DNA of 42,483 bases from Flavobacteriales bacterium (lineage in GTDB: Bacteria; Bacteroidota; Bacteroidia; Flavobacteriales_D; Sanyastnellaceae). Within the stretch, counting starts at the first letter, position 1, and every line of letters begins with the position of its first letter. Position numbers and translations under genes: made by a program. The stretch lies in contig CANKYR010000007.1 of the NCBI GenBank assembly GCA_947488195.1, forward strand, positions 1-42,483. The letters run 5' to 3'. Shown piece by piece: positions 24,747 to 34,520 of the stretch. The notes under the pieces were generated by a model. That model was given only the letters and a program-made list of their open reading frames with translations, was not told the DNA's origin and did no database searches.

Positions 24747-25289
24747 ATGAAAATGAAGAGTCAAATTCCTAAAAATTTAATCCTCTCTCTGTTGCTTGTG
24801 CTCTTCATTGCACAAGGAGGAATAGGCTATTGGGTACTTCAGCATAAGTTATGGCTGGTTAAAAAAGAAATGAAAGCCCTTGTAATGGGCAATATTTCTG
24901 AAGACCAACTCACCCTTATTCATTTGTCGCAAGAAGAATTCAATGAACTTGAATGGCCGGAACCTTGGGAGTTTCTGTACAACGGAGAGATGTATGATAT
25001 CTCGAGAAGAGAATTTCATTCCGACGGATCCGTAACTCTTTATGCCATCATGGATACCGAAGAAAATGAGTTAAAATCCTTGGTTCGCTCACTTGTAAAA
25101 AACTCTTCCGAAAAAAAACAAACGGAAGAACACCTCAACTTTTTCTATAAATTCCAATCGCAGTGGACCTGTGATTTCAATACTATTGAAATTCCATTTT
25201 TAGAATCTCGTTCCATTCATTTCGCAACAAATCGTTTTTTCATTTCATCTCCGCACGTTCGTCTAAACGAACTCCCCCCAATTCTTTAA
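24747..25289 (+). CDS. Small membrane-anchored hypothetical upstream of TonB receptor
   Basis: 180 aa with an N-terminal hydrophobic segment (about 11-30) and a charged periplasmic domain. A central motif EFLYNGEMYDISRREFHSDG is followed by TLYAIMDTEENELKSLV. I recall similar proteins preceding TonB-dependent receptors in Bacteroidota, with a YxGxMYD-type motif, but no function is assigned. The C-terminus (SSPHVRLNELPPIL) ends close to the palindromic repeat. The TonB-dependent receptor starts 143 nt downstream on the same strand, so the pair may share a role in uptake. Confidence 0.7.
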   Translation: MKMKSQIPKNLILSLLLVLFIAQGGIGYWVLQHKLWLVKKEMKALVMGNISEDQLTLIHLSQEEFNELEWPEPWEFLYNGEMYDISRREFHSDGSVTLYAIMDTEENELKSLVRSLVKNSSEKKQTEEHLNFFYKFQSQWTCDFNTIEIPFLESRSIHFATNRFFISSPHVRLNELPPIL

Positions 25290-25296
25290 AAGATGC

Positions 25297-25379
25297 CCTG
25301 CCAGATGTTTCACAAGGTTCTGCCAAAGGAATCTTGCGCAACACCTTGAGAAGCACCTTGTGAAACAGCTTTCCGCAGG
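25297..25379. repeat. Palindromic element of degenerate 12-nt units (copy 2)
   Basis: An imperfect hairpin of about 83 nt: outer arms CCTGC (25297-25301) and GCAGG (25375-25379), a perfect 13-bp inverted repeat TGTTTCACAAGGT (25306-25318) with ACCTTGTGAAACA (25355-25367), and a central palindrome TTGCGCAA (25334-25341). The right half reads as 12-nt units like those at 11885-11971. It lies between two genes on the same strand. Confidence 0.7.
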
Positions 25380-25432
25380 AATCATGATTCGCATTTTTCA
25401 AAAAAGTTAACGATTCACAAATAACATTTACA

Positions 25433-27844
25433 ATGAAACGTATTTTATTATACGCAGTGCTAGCTATTGCTAGTGTATTCAGCACGCATGCACAAACCAT
25501 AACGGTTAAAGATTTAACCACTCTTGAAGCCATCTCGGGTGCTTCTGTATTTATTTCACAAAACAACATTGAACTTCCTCAACAAATCGGAACCACCAAC
25601 AACGAAGGTGAATTTCGAGGAAGTATTTCAATGGGAACTGTTTTCATTTCTGCAAATGGATATGAAATTCTTTCCATTTCAACTTCAGAGCTCGCAGATA
25701 ACTACACCGCTTATCTTATCGGCTCTAACACTACTCTTTCCGAAATGGTGATCTCTGCAACACGAAATGCAAATCACTTGAAAGATATTGCTCAACCGAT
25801 AAGCGCTATTCAACGCAAGGACATTCAATTCATTAATCCGGCGAATGCCGCTGACTTGCTTTCACAAACAGGCACTGCACTCATTCAAAAAAGTCAACTC
25901 GGTGGTGGCTCTCCCATACTCCGCGGATTCGAGGGCAATAAAGTCCTTTATGTGGTAGACGGTGTTCGGATGAACAATGCCATCTACCGCGGTGGTCACC
26001 TGCAAGATATTCTTAGTCTAGATCCCATGGCTATGGAAAATATTGAAGTGGCTTATGGTCCAAGTGCTGTGGCTTATGGTTCAGATGCGTTGGGAGGTGT
26101 TATGAGTTTCAACACACGCTCACCCCGATTTACATCTGGCGACAAACTTACACGCGCGGGTGCCATGCTTCGTTACAGCAGCGCTGATCAAAGTGCTACG
26201 CATATTAATCTCGAAACAAGCACTGAGCGTTTCGCAACATTCACGGCTTTCACCTTCAATAATTTCGGAGACCTTCGACAAGGAAATATTCGAAATCCGA
26301 ACTACCCTGCATTCGGTGCACGTCCGTGGTACGTTGAACGTATCGATGGCAGAGATAGCGTAATGACGAATCCAAATCCAAATGTTCAAGTAGGTTCTGC
26401 ATACAAGCAGTATGACTTCATTGAGAAAATTTCATTCAAGCAAAGTGAGAAACTCACGCACACGCTGAACATTCAATACTCAACCACGAACAATGTCCCT
26501 CGCTATGATCGCTTAACACAAGTCTCAATAGGAAACCCACGTTTCGGAGAATGGTATTACGGTCCGCAAACACGCGCCATGGTAGCCTATCACGCTAATC
26601 TGAACAACGGAAAACGTTTGTACACGACAGGGAGAATTACATTGGCTTGGCAGAACATTGATCAATCGCGTCACGACAGATTATTCAATGGCCCAAACCT
26701 GAACAACCGTTTGGAAAACGTAAAAGTGTATTCTGTGAATGCAGACTTCTCGAAGTCAATTGGAGAGAAATTAACTGCGAATTACGGTTTGGAATATTAC
26801 TTCAACGATGTAACAAGTACCGCAAATTCAGAAAATATTTTCACAGGAACTCAAAGCGCTTTGGACACGCGATATGCCAACGGTGGATCAACCATGAGTG
26901 GTACTTCGGCATACGGAACAGCTATTCTTAAAGCAACAAGGAAAATCACATTGAACGCGGGTATTCGTTATTCACTCGTCAATCTCACCGCCTTGTTCAC
27001 CGACAATTCCTTCTTCAACTTCCCATTCTCAGATGTCAATCAATCGAACAGAAACCTAAACGGAAGCATCGGAATTATTGCAGAACCCAATACGAAATGG
27101 CGCATCACAGCCCTCGCTAGCACTGGCTTCCGCGCGCCGAATGTCGATGACCTTTCAAAAGTTTTTGAGAGTAACGCAGGAAATTTAATTGTGCCGAACA
27201 ATGAACTAATGCCTGAAAAAGTGTCGAATATCGAAGCGACAATCGAGCGAAAATTCAACAGAAAAACAACCCTTGCTCTGAACGGATACTACATGAGTTA
27301 CACCAACGCTTTAACCACAGGCAAAGCGCAATTCAACGGACAAGATTCTATTTTTTACAACGGAACATTAAGCCCAGTTTACACCACCGTCAATGCTAAC
27401 GAAGCGTTTATCTATGGTGGAAACATCTCGTTGAATTCGCACGTAAGCGATCACTTCAGCATGCAGTCTTCTGTTGTTTATACTTGTGGAAGAGTCAAAT
27501 CTGAAAACGGAGATACACCGCTCGATCACATTCCTCCGGTATACGGAAGAACTGGGTTCACCTTCCAACAACAAAAATTTCGCGGTGAATTTTCAGTGTT
27601 ATATAACGGTTGGAAACGAATCGCAGATTACCGCTTGAATGCCGAAGACAACGAAGCTTATGCAACCTCTGATGGCATGCCCGCTTGGTATACGCTCAAT
27701 GCGCATGCAAGCTACCAAGTGCAAGAAAACGTTCAATTGATGGTTGGATTGGAAAATATTCTAGATGCGAATTACCGTGTCTTCGCTTCGAATATTTCAG
27801 GAGCAGGAAGAAACGTCACCTTCACACTTCGCGGTCGCTTCTAG
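25433..27844 (+). CDS. TonB-dependent outer-membrane receptor
   Basis: 803 aa. Signal peptide (about 1-20, STHAQ), then a CarboxypepD_reg-like beta-sandwich (TITVKDLTTLEAISGASVFI, about 22-100). The plug domain (about 110-225) carries MVISATRNANHLKDIAQPIS, GSPILRGFEGNKVLYVVDGV and RMNNAIYRGGHLQD. A 22-strand-type barrel ends NVTFTLRGRF with the terminal Phe. The plug resembles the heme/hemoglobin and transferrin-like receptors of Bacteroidota, which bring in iron sources or other large nutrients using TonB energy, but no heme-ligand signature can be assigned confidently. The 3' end overlaps the convergent lipid kinase gene by 23 nt. Confidence 0.93.
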   Translation: MKRILLYAVLAIASVFSTHAQTITVKDLTTLEAISGASVFISQNNIELPQQIGTTNNEGEFRGSISMGTVFISANGYEILSISTSELADNYTAYLIGSNTTLSEMVISATRNANHLKDIAQPISAIQRKDIQFINPANAADLLSQTGTALIQKSQLGGGSPILRGFEGNKVLYVVDGVRMNNAIYRGGHLQDILSLDPMAMENIEVAYGPSAVAYGSDALGGVMSFNTRSPRFTSGDKLTRAGAMLRYSSADQSATHINLETSTERFATFTAFTFNNFGDLRQGNIRNPNYPAFGARPWYVERIDGRDSVMTNPNPNVQVGSAYKQYDFIEKISFKQSEKLTHTLNIQYSTTNNVPRYDRLTQVSIGNPRFGEWYYGPQTRAMVAYHANLNNGKRLYTTGRITLAWQNIDQSRHDRLFNGPNLNNRLENVKVYSVNADFSKSIGEKLTANYGLEYYFNDVTSTANSENIFTGTQSALDTRYANGGSTMSGTSAYGTAILKATRKITLNAGIRYSLVNLTALFTDNSFFNFPFSDVNQSNRNLNGSIGIIAEPNTKWRITALASTGFRAPNVDDLSKVFESNAGNLIVPNNELMPEKVSNIEATIERKFNRKTTLALNGYYMSYTNALTTGKAQFNGQDSIFYNGTLSPVYTTVNANEAFIYGGNISLNSHVSDHFSMQSSVVYTCGRVKSENGDTPLDHIPPVYGRTGFTFQQQKFRGEFSVLYNGWKRIADYRLNAEDNEAYATSDGMPAWYTLNAHASYQVQENVQLMVGLENILDANYRVFASNISGAGRNVTFTLRGRF

Positions 27845-28715
27845 CCACTATGTTTATTTTATGTTGAAGTGAAATAGACATCGGAGAGAATCCAACGAAC
27901 TCTCCGTCCATATCAATAGGCATCGGAACCTCGGTTTCGATGCTTATTTTTTTTGCTGAGTAATATTGAATCTTGTGATAGGAAAGTTTCTTACATTTCC
28001 GGACCTTCGGAACGAAATACAAGTATTCGAAAATATTCAAATCGCCAATGACAATAACTTCCAAAAGCCCATCTGCTACTTGGCTTTCTGGAGAAATACC
28101 TAAACCCGAGCCGAAATATTTTGCATTGGCTACTACAAAATTCATTGCGCGAGCCTCAAACTTTTTTCCATCTAAATCAAAATGGATGGTTCGCTTTTTA
28201 AATCGAATTAGGTTCTTAATAATTAACCACTGATAAGTCAAGAACGAACCCAAACTCCTTTTGCTTCGCATCATGTCATATGCTACACAACCACCCAAAC
28301 CTAAATCTGTCACATTCAAAAAAGCGCGCGTCTTTCCATCCCATTCCATGCATGGTAAATCAATGGCTTTGAAATTTCTTTGCTCAATACTTGCTCTTAA
28401 CTCTTCGAAGGAAGTTGGAACAATCACCGTTTTCACAAAATCATTACCTGTCCCCGAAGGCCAGATAGCCAGCGGTGTTTGCGAGTTTTCAGAATGAAAA
28501 ATCCCGTTAGCTGCCAGATTCAGACTTCCGTCGCCACCGCAAACCAACACCACATCGCAAGATTCATTGCACAGTTCTCGCGCAATTTTTTCAGCATGTT
28601 TATCGTATTCTGTTACACGTATTTGAAGATCCCAATCGGAAAATATTTTCTCGATTTCTTTGCGTTGGGCGTGCCTGTTGCTTTTCGCGCCGTGCAGAAT
28701 AACACCTAACTTCAT
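27822..28715 (-). CDS. Diacylglycerol/sphingosine kinase-family lipid kinase
   Basis: 297 aa. The DAGK catalytic domain carries the nucleotide-binding motif VCGGDGSLN (GGDGS at 60-64) and the second conserved motif WPSGTGNDFVKT (87-94). The C-terminal beta-sandwich has SPESQVADGLLEVIVIG and IDMDGEF. It is related to YegS/DgkB, which phosphorylate diacylglycerol or other lipid substrates with ATP and recycle phospholipid intermediates; the substrate is inferred only. Its start overlaps the end of the upstream type B gene by 4 nt (translational coupling), and its 3' end overlaps the convergent TonB receptor gene. Confidence 0.92.
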   Translation of the reverse strand: MKLGVILHGAKSNRHAQRKEIEKIFSDWDLQIRVTEYDKHAEKIARELCNESCDVVLVCGGDGSLNLAANGIFHSENSQTPLAIWPSGTGNDFVKTVIVPTSFEELRASIEQRNFKAIDLPCMEWDGKTRAFLNVTDLGLGGCVAYDMMRSKRSLGSFLTYQWLIIKNLIRFKKRTIHFDLDGKKFEARAMNFVVANAKYFGSGLGISPESQVADGLLEVIVIGDLNIFEYLYFVPKVRKCKKLSYHKIQYYSAKKISIETEVPMPIDMDGEFVGFSPMSISLQHKINIVARSDREV

Positions 28716-30358
28716 TCAATAACAAGAATTGTCCCTTCCACGGTCTCTTCAACGGCAGTTCCACAATCTGTTTTGTAATGAAATAAATAAAAGTATGTGC
28801 CTGGAGAAACATCGGTCGCTTTCCAGTATTTTTCAGAAGCGGTGCTCTCGAAAACAACTCCACCCCATCTGTTAAATATGGTTAGATCGTATTCAAGAAA
28901 CAATATTGTTAAATCTAAAAGTGGGTCAGCGCCTAAAATAGCTCGCCAATCATCGTTCAATTGATCTTGCTTCAACGTAATAATATTTGGAAGAATCATC
29001 GTGCTGAGATCAAGTGCATATACATCTCCAGCATAAATTTCTATGGTTCCCGAATCGAAACAACCGTTGTCTAAATTCGTTACCACTAAATTCAAAACAC
29101 CTGGCGCCGTGGCAATTGGATTCGCAATGGTTGTGCTTGAAAGGCCAGTGCCAGTCCAGGCATAAGAAACATTTTGAGCAGGCAATACTTCTACTCCCAA
29201 AATTTCGGTGGTTGAGTTCAAACAGGTTAAAGAATCTTGAGAAGGAATTGCCAACTGAATATCCTGATTCGGAACAGTCACCGGAATGGCTCGCAGGCAA
29301 CCGTTTCCGTCTGTAATGGTGGCTGTGTAATTTCCACCTACAACATTCGTAAGATTGAACTGCGTCTGATTTGTTCCGTTGAAGTTCAAGGTGTAATTTC
29401 CATCTCCTCCCGTAATATTAGAAACGGTTACACTTCCACCGAAACCATTGCATGCTGTTGTGGTAGCCACATCAAACGCAACAGGATCGCTTATTTCAAA
29501 CGTAATACTCTGAGTTCCCAAGTTTCCACATGCATCTTCTACAAAGCCCGTTGTGTTCGTGATGTTCAAGGTGTAGGTTCCTCCAATTAAAACTTGATTC
29601 GCCAATTGAATGGTGAACACATCGGCCATCGTCGGATTGTTTGCTGTTACAGACTGAACGGTGATGGTTCCGCTTGGACCAGTAACCGTGAAGTCTGTTG
29701 GTTGCACCGATGCTCCAACAATGGTTTCGCTGAAAGTAAGTATAACAGTTAAGTTGCTGCAGTCTGTTGTTGCACTAATCGGCACAGGTGGCACTTGGTC
29801 GTACAACGAAGCTGTTGATTGACCGAAGTTGATGGTGTAACCTTCGAGGCTGTTCGACCAATTCATAACAACCAAGGCATAGGTTTGTCCCACAACAACG
29901 GGAAGATCGGCATTGAAAGGAGGTCCAAAGGTTGTCCCGGGTCCGTTAGAAGTTCCTTGTCCTCCGTTAGCAGAGGAGATTCCAGTAGGACCATTAAATG
30001 AAAAATCTCCGTAGCTGTTGCATTCAACTTCAGGTGATGTTGTTCCTAATCCGGCGCAACCCCCTGTTGTAATATTGAATAAGCCCCAATCATAATCATC
30101 CACATCATTCAATGGATCTAAGATGAAACTTAAGTTCCCGTCGGCCTGAACCGTAAATGTGTACCACACTGAATTCTGCTCTACACCTTGATTGCAACCT
30201 CCTGTTGCTTCAATCACATTCCCAGCGTTTAGCGACGCTTGAGTCTCTGTATACAAATCACCACACAAAACTATTGCTCCATCGCAATCGCTAATTGAGG
30301 ACTGCGCCCAAGAAGAAATTGAACTCAGACAAAAAACAATAAACAATAATTTACGCAT
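28712..30358 (-). CDS. Secreted protein with SprB-like repeat and CHU_C (T9SS type B) domain
   Basis: 548 aa. Signal peptide (about 1-18, SSWAQ). A CUB-like or PPC-like N-terminal domain (CDGAIVLCGDLYTETQASL...QNSVWYTFTVQADGN, about 22-180) precedes an Ig-like segment (SATTDCSNLTVILTFSETIV) and a SprB-like repeat (FGGSVTVSNITGGDGNYTL, about 300-365). The CHU_C domain (about 455-548) reads LPNIITLKQDQLNDDWR, YDLTIFNRWGGVVFE and SPGTYFYLFHY. Exported through T9SS to the surface; role unknown. A perfect -7 box lies 21 nt upstream, and the stop overlaps the lipid-kinase start. Confidence 0.9.
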   Translation of the reverse strand: MRKLLFIVFCLSSISSWAQSSISDCDGAIVLCGDLYTETQASLNAGNVIEATGGCNQGVEQNSVWYTFTVQADGNLSFILDPLNDVDDYDWGLFNITTGGCAGLGTTSPEVECNSYGDFSFNGPTGISSANGGQGTSNGPGTTFGPPFNADLPVVVGQTYALVVMNWSNSLEGYTINFGQSTASLYDQVPPVPISATTDCSNLTVILTFSETIVGASVQPTDFTVTGPSGTITVQSVTANNPTMADVFTIQLANQVLIGGTYTLNITNTTGFVEDACGNLGTQSITFEISDPVAFDVATTTACNGFGGSVTVSNITGGDGNYTLNFNGTNQTQFNLTNVVGGNYTATITDGNGCLRAIPVTVPNQDIQLAIPSQDSLTCLNSTTEILGVEVLPAQNVSYAWTGTGLSSTTIANPIATAPGVLNLVVTNLDNGCFDSGTIEIYAGDVYALDLSTMILPNIITLKQDQLNDDWRAILGADPLLDLTILFLEYDLTIFNRWGGVVFESTASEKYWKATDVSPGTYFYLFHYKTDCGTAVEETVEGTILVIE

Positions 30359-30379
30359 GCTTCTGATTTAAGGTGGAAA

Positions 30380-30387
30380 CAAATATA
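30380..30387 (-). promoter_or_regulatory. -7 box (TATATTTG) for the 548-aa secreted protein
   Basis: Perfect TAnnTTTG on the minus strand, 21 nt before the ATG at 30358 and just after the stop of the 1348-aa gene. No -33 TTG at the usual distance. Confidence 0.45.
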
Positions 30388-30391
30388 AGTC

Positions 30392-33300
30392 TTACAATTT
30401 TATAAAGTCTTTCTTCACTATCGACCCCGAATCTTGAACCTGTAATACATAAACTCCCGACGCCAATCCCTCAAGATTCAGCTGCTGCTTGGCGGACTGA
30501 ATGCGTCCTGCTAGCACAAGCTTTCCTTCAGCAGAATAAACGGTGTAATTCGTTTCATTCAAAACCTCATGACCTAAGTTTACATTCAATTTATCTCCAG
30601 TGGGAACTGGGAAAATTGAAACTGCATTCAATGAATTTTCATTCACATTTAAAACTGGAATTTCTCCAATGGTGAACACACCCGTCGCTGGCAATTGCAA
30701 TGTGACTTCATACACGTCACCCACCAAAGTCATTGGATAAACTTGCAAAGCAGATGATGTATTGAATCCTTCCGATTCGCTGATTATCACATTCACCTCA
30801 TTCAACCCCGTCAATTCTGAAGCTTCTATGCGCAGTGTTGAATTGAATGCACTTCCGGTTCTGGTAAATGCATACGTGCGTTCAATTCGATTCGAGATAA
30901 ACGGATATACCGAATTGCTCACATTCATTCCATTCACGTCGCTTCCCACTAAGAGATAGTTTCCATCAACCATGGTTCCCAGAGCACTTATTTCAAGCAC
31001 GCCCATTCCTTGGGCCACTTCATGTTTGTCGCCTGAATTTTCCTGTCCTACTCCAATAACTTCTTCCGCATAATTCGGATGGAAATAGCGGGATTGCAAG
31101 CCTAAATCCATTCCGTATTTCACCGCTAAATAATTATTTACAATGGTGTGATGTGAAAGAAACAGTCTGCGTTTGTACAAGATGTTTTCACCCATTCTTC
31201 CTTTTCCAAAACGATCATCGTAATCCCAACCGAAGCGAATATCAATTGGAGTTGTGTTGTCACGCGCTCCAATATTTACGCCTGGAAACGGATACAAATG
31301 ATCATCGAAAATCGTATAGAACAATTGATGTAGATCGTCTTGCTCATAGATTAATCCGTAGATGTGCGGTGACGTTGCTTCACCAATGTAGAATATTGGC
31401 GAGCTCGAATAATTAGATTCCAAATCTAACACTTCACTGTGGTAGTAATAATCGTTTTTCCAAGGATGAAGAAGATATCCGTTAGGAACACGTGCACTTG
31501 CGAACCAACCGTGATCGTTGAACAGAATAGAATCTGTTTCAACTACGCAATAGGCACTTGTACTTCTTCCACCTAAAACATCATTCATTTGCAAGAAGTC
31601 ATTGTCGCCATCGAATTGAATTCCTGGACGATTGTACACGCCATTATTTGAAACAAATGTTGGACGTTGATTCACGCTTCCTTGTGCAGCAGAATTGTTG
31701 TTTCCACTTTGGTCTTGCCACACATAAACAGGATCTCCATCATTAGCAGAGAGGGCTCCATTCATTAATGTTCCATTGTCTGCACGCAGCCAAAAAGCTA
31801 GATCATCGCTATCTCCAACTCCGCCAGGACCCTTGCTTCCGAATGCTGCGGGTGCTTGCATGAAGACCAATTTCAATGTGTCACTTGCAGCATTTCCTGT
31901 AAAGAAATTATCGATTGCGGTATTGCTCGGAAGAACTACTCTTACCTGACCAAAAGTCGTTGGTGTAACATTAATTATGTAGTTGGAAGGACCACCTGTT
32001 ACAGAATTTACCGTTCCATTTTCAATATAAAAATCGGAAATAGTTAAATCGCTTACATCAACGTTGGTCAAATTCCGATAGAAGAAAATCTCTGCATCGA
32101 AAGTTCCAATGACCTCACCGGAAGTGCTTGGTGAATTCCATACAGCGCTGGTTGGAAACACATTCGTTTCCGGACTGTACAAATCGCTTTCCCACATGCC
32201 TCTTCCATAGGTTGATGCGCGAATTCGTTTCGGTGAATCGTATCCTATCTCCATCTCCGTCACTCGTGCAGCGTATGGAAATCCGGTGGAGAAATTCACC
32301 CATTCCGTCATGCTTGCATCCCAATAATAAATTCCTAAATCGGTTCCGATATACAGATTTTCAAGCACCGACGAGGTGTCTGAAACAATGGTATTCACGG
32401 CAACGTCTGGCAAATTCGGAGTCATGAGTGTCCACGACGCTCCTCCGTTTAAACTCTTATACACGTTCTTATTGAAGGCGATGTACACGGTTAGTGAATC
32501 TGTTTTGTGTGTCTCAATTGCATTCACTGCAACTACTGCATTCGGCAAATAGGTACTCATGTTTTGCCAAACAACAGTATCACCCATAGAGTTATCTGTT
32601 CTTCCCATTTTGCGAGAGCCCTTCGAAGCATACAATACATTTCCTTTTGTGTAATGCGCTCGGATTTGATTGCAATCGGTTGTATTCGCACTTAAAAAAC
32701 TCGTCGATATTTTTTCCCAGGTGATAGAGTCCTTTTCAACATGTTTAATATTCTTCGATCTCCAAATATTTTTCATTCCCACAAACATGGTTGCACTGCT
32801 GTCTGGGTGCAAGCAATACGGGGTGCTCCATGCACCTTCTTCCGTAATGCCGTTGGTTCCATCTCCTGCAAACTTCTGATTGATGTAGTTTGTTGAAGTT
32901 CTGTACAAATCGCCGTAATAGATACTTCCGTATCGACGCCCTTCTTCCTCGTAATCATACATACATTCGAATCCGTCTCCACCGCCTGTTCTAGCCCAGC
33001 GAGCCCCTTGAAATTCCGCTGTTCCATTGTCTTGAAACCCGGTTAATGCTCTTGCACCATCATGAGGCGATTGCCCCATTCGATAGATTTGTCCGTTAAC
33101 AATTCCGCTTGAAATATCTTGCCATTCGCTGTTGTTCACATAGCGATAAAGTCCACCATCGTTGCATACGTACAGATCATTATTGTGCGGATTAATTACC
33201 ATTTCATGTTGATCGACATGCATAAAATTCGAATTAATATCTTGCCATGTCACTCCGCCATCAATACTTTTCTTCACTCGAATTCCACCACAATATATAA

Positions 33301-34438
33301 CATTGGGTATAAGCGCATCACCTGTGAGACACAGGTCGTACCATGCCTGTCCTCCAGAGCTCGATCCGTCTGCAGACCACCCCATAATATTTGGCTCGCT
33401 GCTCATTTGCGTGAATGTTAGTCCTGCATCCTCACTTTTAAATGTCCCTGTATACGAATAAGTATTCGTTCTTAAAATATATACCGCATCGGGTTCCGAG
33501 GCGTTTACCGCCACACACATGCGCGTTCCGTTCGTCATGCCTGAATTGCTTTGAGCCCATGTCAATCCGAAATCTTCACTTCTATAAAATCTTCCTGCAC
33601 CAGTGGCGTAGAGTATGTTGTGATCCGTTGGGTGTTGCGCTAAATCTTTGTATGCGAAAGTGTTTATTGAAACTTGAGTCCAAGTAACCCCGCCATCCAT
33701 TGATCTTCTAATGCCTAAGTCTGTTGCAATAACCACACTGTTTGCTTGGTCGTCGCAAGCAATAATTCCACCCACGGTTCTGGTTGAGATTCCTGCGTTC
33801 ATAAAGTTCCACGAGTCACCACCGTCATCGCTTCGCAACACACCCATTCCTGGTGAGTCACCCGCATCGCGATCTCCTGTTCCAGCATACACAACGTTTG
33901 GATTCAAGGGGTCGAAAGCGATAGCGCTTATTCCCAGCGTTGGCAAATCATCTGTGCTTGAAGACCAGGAAACACCTCCATTTGTCGATTTCCATAATCC
34001 GCCAGCAGGAGTGCCCACGAGCATAATTTGCTCATTGGTTGGATGAAAGGCGATGCATGAAACACGTCCAACACCTTCAATATTTTCCCGAGTAGTTACT
34101 CCATCGAGAATGGGACCTAACGGCTCCCAGTTACCGGAGAGAGAGCGATGTCCTGAGTAATTCTTCAAAGCCGTCCACAACTCTATAGTCTCTCTTCCGT
34201 TTAGCATTTTGCCATTCTCATCGGCATGGGTTTCCATTAACCATTTGAAACGTTCTAAAGGCTTGTATCCTTGACCGCGCTCAGTTGGGCGTTCCGGCCA
34301 TGCGGTATTCATTTCTGAAATAAAATCGAAAACAGAAACATCGCTGTGCATTAAGTCTGTCCACATAGGATGATCCTGCGCTACGGTGCTTAATGAAATT
34401 AAACTCACAACGACTAGAGAAAATATACGATTTATCAT
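30392..34438 (-). CDS. Giant secreted BNR/propeller plus LamG-like protein, T9SS type A
   Basis: 1348 aa. Signal peptide (about 1-20, STVAQ), then a long N-terminal domain with repeated Asp-box blades typical of sortilin/BNR propellers: GLWKSTNGGVSWSS, GVLRSDDGGDSWNF, GIRRSMDGGVTWTQ, RVKKSIDGGVTWQD, VYKSLNGGASWTLM. An immunoglobulin-like strand region (about 770-850) is followed by a LamG-like/carbohydrate-binding-like part (DDLAFWLRADNG, GNNNSAAQGSVNQRPTFV, GIQFDGDNDFLQMND) and the HHTIVNNYLAVKYGMDLG motif common in these proteins. The type A sorting domain ends the protein (SIFPVPTGDKLNVNLG, GVYVLQVQDSG). Ligand unknown. It shares the propeller layout with the 1-3214 gene. Confidence 0.92.
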   Translation of the reverse strand: MINRIFSLVVVSLISLSTVAQDHPMWTDLMHSDVSVFDFISEMNTAWPERPTERGQGYKPLERFKWLMETHADENGKMLNGRETIELWTALKNYSGHRSLSGNWEPLGPILDGVTTRENIEGVGRVSCIAFHPTNEQIMLVGTPAGGLWKSTNGGVSWSSSTDDLPTLGISAIAFDPLNPNVVYAGTGDRDAGDSPGMGVLRSDDGGDSWNFMNAGISTRTVGGIIACDDQANSVVIATDLGIRRSMDGGVTWTQVSINTFAYKDLAQHPTDHNILYATGAGRFYRSEDFGLTWAQSNSGMTNGTRMCVAVNASEPDAVYILRTNTYSYTGTFKSEDAGLTFTQMSSEPNIMGWSADGSSSGGQAWYDLCLTGDALIPNVIYCGGIRVKKSIDGGVTWQDINSNFMHVDQHEMVINPHNNDLYVCNDGGLYRYVNNSEWQDISSGIVNGQIYRMGQSPHDGARALTGFQDNGTAEFQGARWARTGGGDGFECMYDYEEEGRRYGSIYYGDLYRTSTNYINQKFAGDGTNGITEEGAWSTPYCLHPDSSATMFVGMKNIWRSKNIKHVEKDSITWEKISTSFLSANTTDCNQIRAHYTKGNVLYASKGSRKMGRTDNSMGDTVVWQNMSTYLPNAVVAVNAIETHKTDSLTVYIAFNKNVYKSLNGGASWTLMTPNLPDVAVNTIVSDTSSVLENLYIGTDLGIYYWDASMTEWVNFSTGFPYAARVTEMEIGYDSPKRIRASTYGRGMWESDLYSPETNVFPTSAVWNSPSTSGEVIGTFDAEIFFYRNLTNVDVSDLTISDFYIENGTVNSVTGGPSNYIINVTPTTFGQVRVVLPSNTAIDNFFTGNAASDTLKLVFMQAPAAFGSKGPGGVGDSDDLAFWLRADNGTLMNGALSANDGDPVYVWQDQSGNNNSAAQGSVNQRPTFVSNNGVYNRPGIQFDGDNDFLQMNDVLGGRSTSAYCVVETDSILFNDHGWFASARVPNGYLLHPWKNDYYYHSEVLDLESNYSSSPIFYIGEATSPHIYGLIYEQDDLHQLFYTIFDDHLYPFPGVNIGARDNTTPIDIRFGWDYDDRFGKGRMGENILYKRRLFLSHHTIVNNYLAVKYGMDLGLQSRYFHPNYAEEVIGVGQENSGDKHEVAQGMGVLEISALGTMVDGNYLLVGSDVNGMNVSNSVYPFISNRIERTYAFTRTGSAFNSTLRIEASELTGLNEVNVIISESEGFNTSSALQVYPMTLVGDVYEVTLQLPATGVFTIGEIPVLNVNENSLNAVSIFPVPTGDKLNVNLGHEVLNETNYTVYSAEGKLVLAGRIQSAKQQLNLEGLASGVYVLQVQDSGSIVKKDFIKL

Positions 34439-34474
34439 AGTTACAAGAATACGTCACAAATAAATTCACAACAT

Positions 34475-34502
34475 AAAAAAAAAGGGCTCAAAATGAGCCC
34501 TT
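34475..34502 (-). terminator. Terminator after the peroxiredoxin gene
   Basis: Hairpin AAGGGCTCA / TGAGCCCTT with an AAA loop (34482-34502), followed on the minus strand by a run of nine T (34475-34483). It lies 19 nt past the peroxiredoxin stop. Confidence 0.88.
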
Positions 34503-34520
34503 CCTTTAACAATACTTGAA

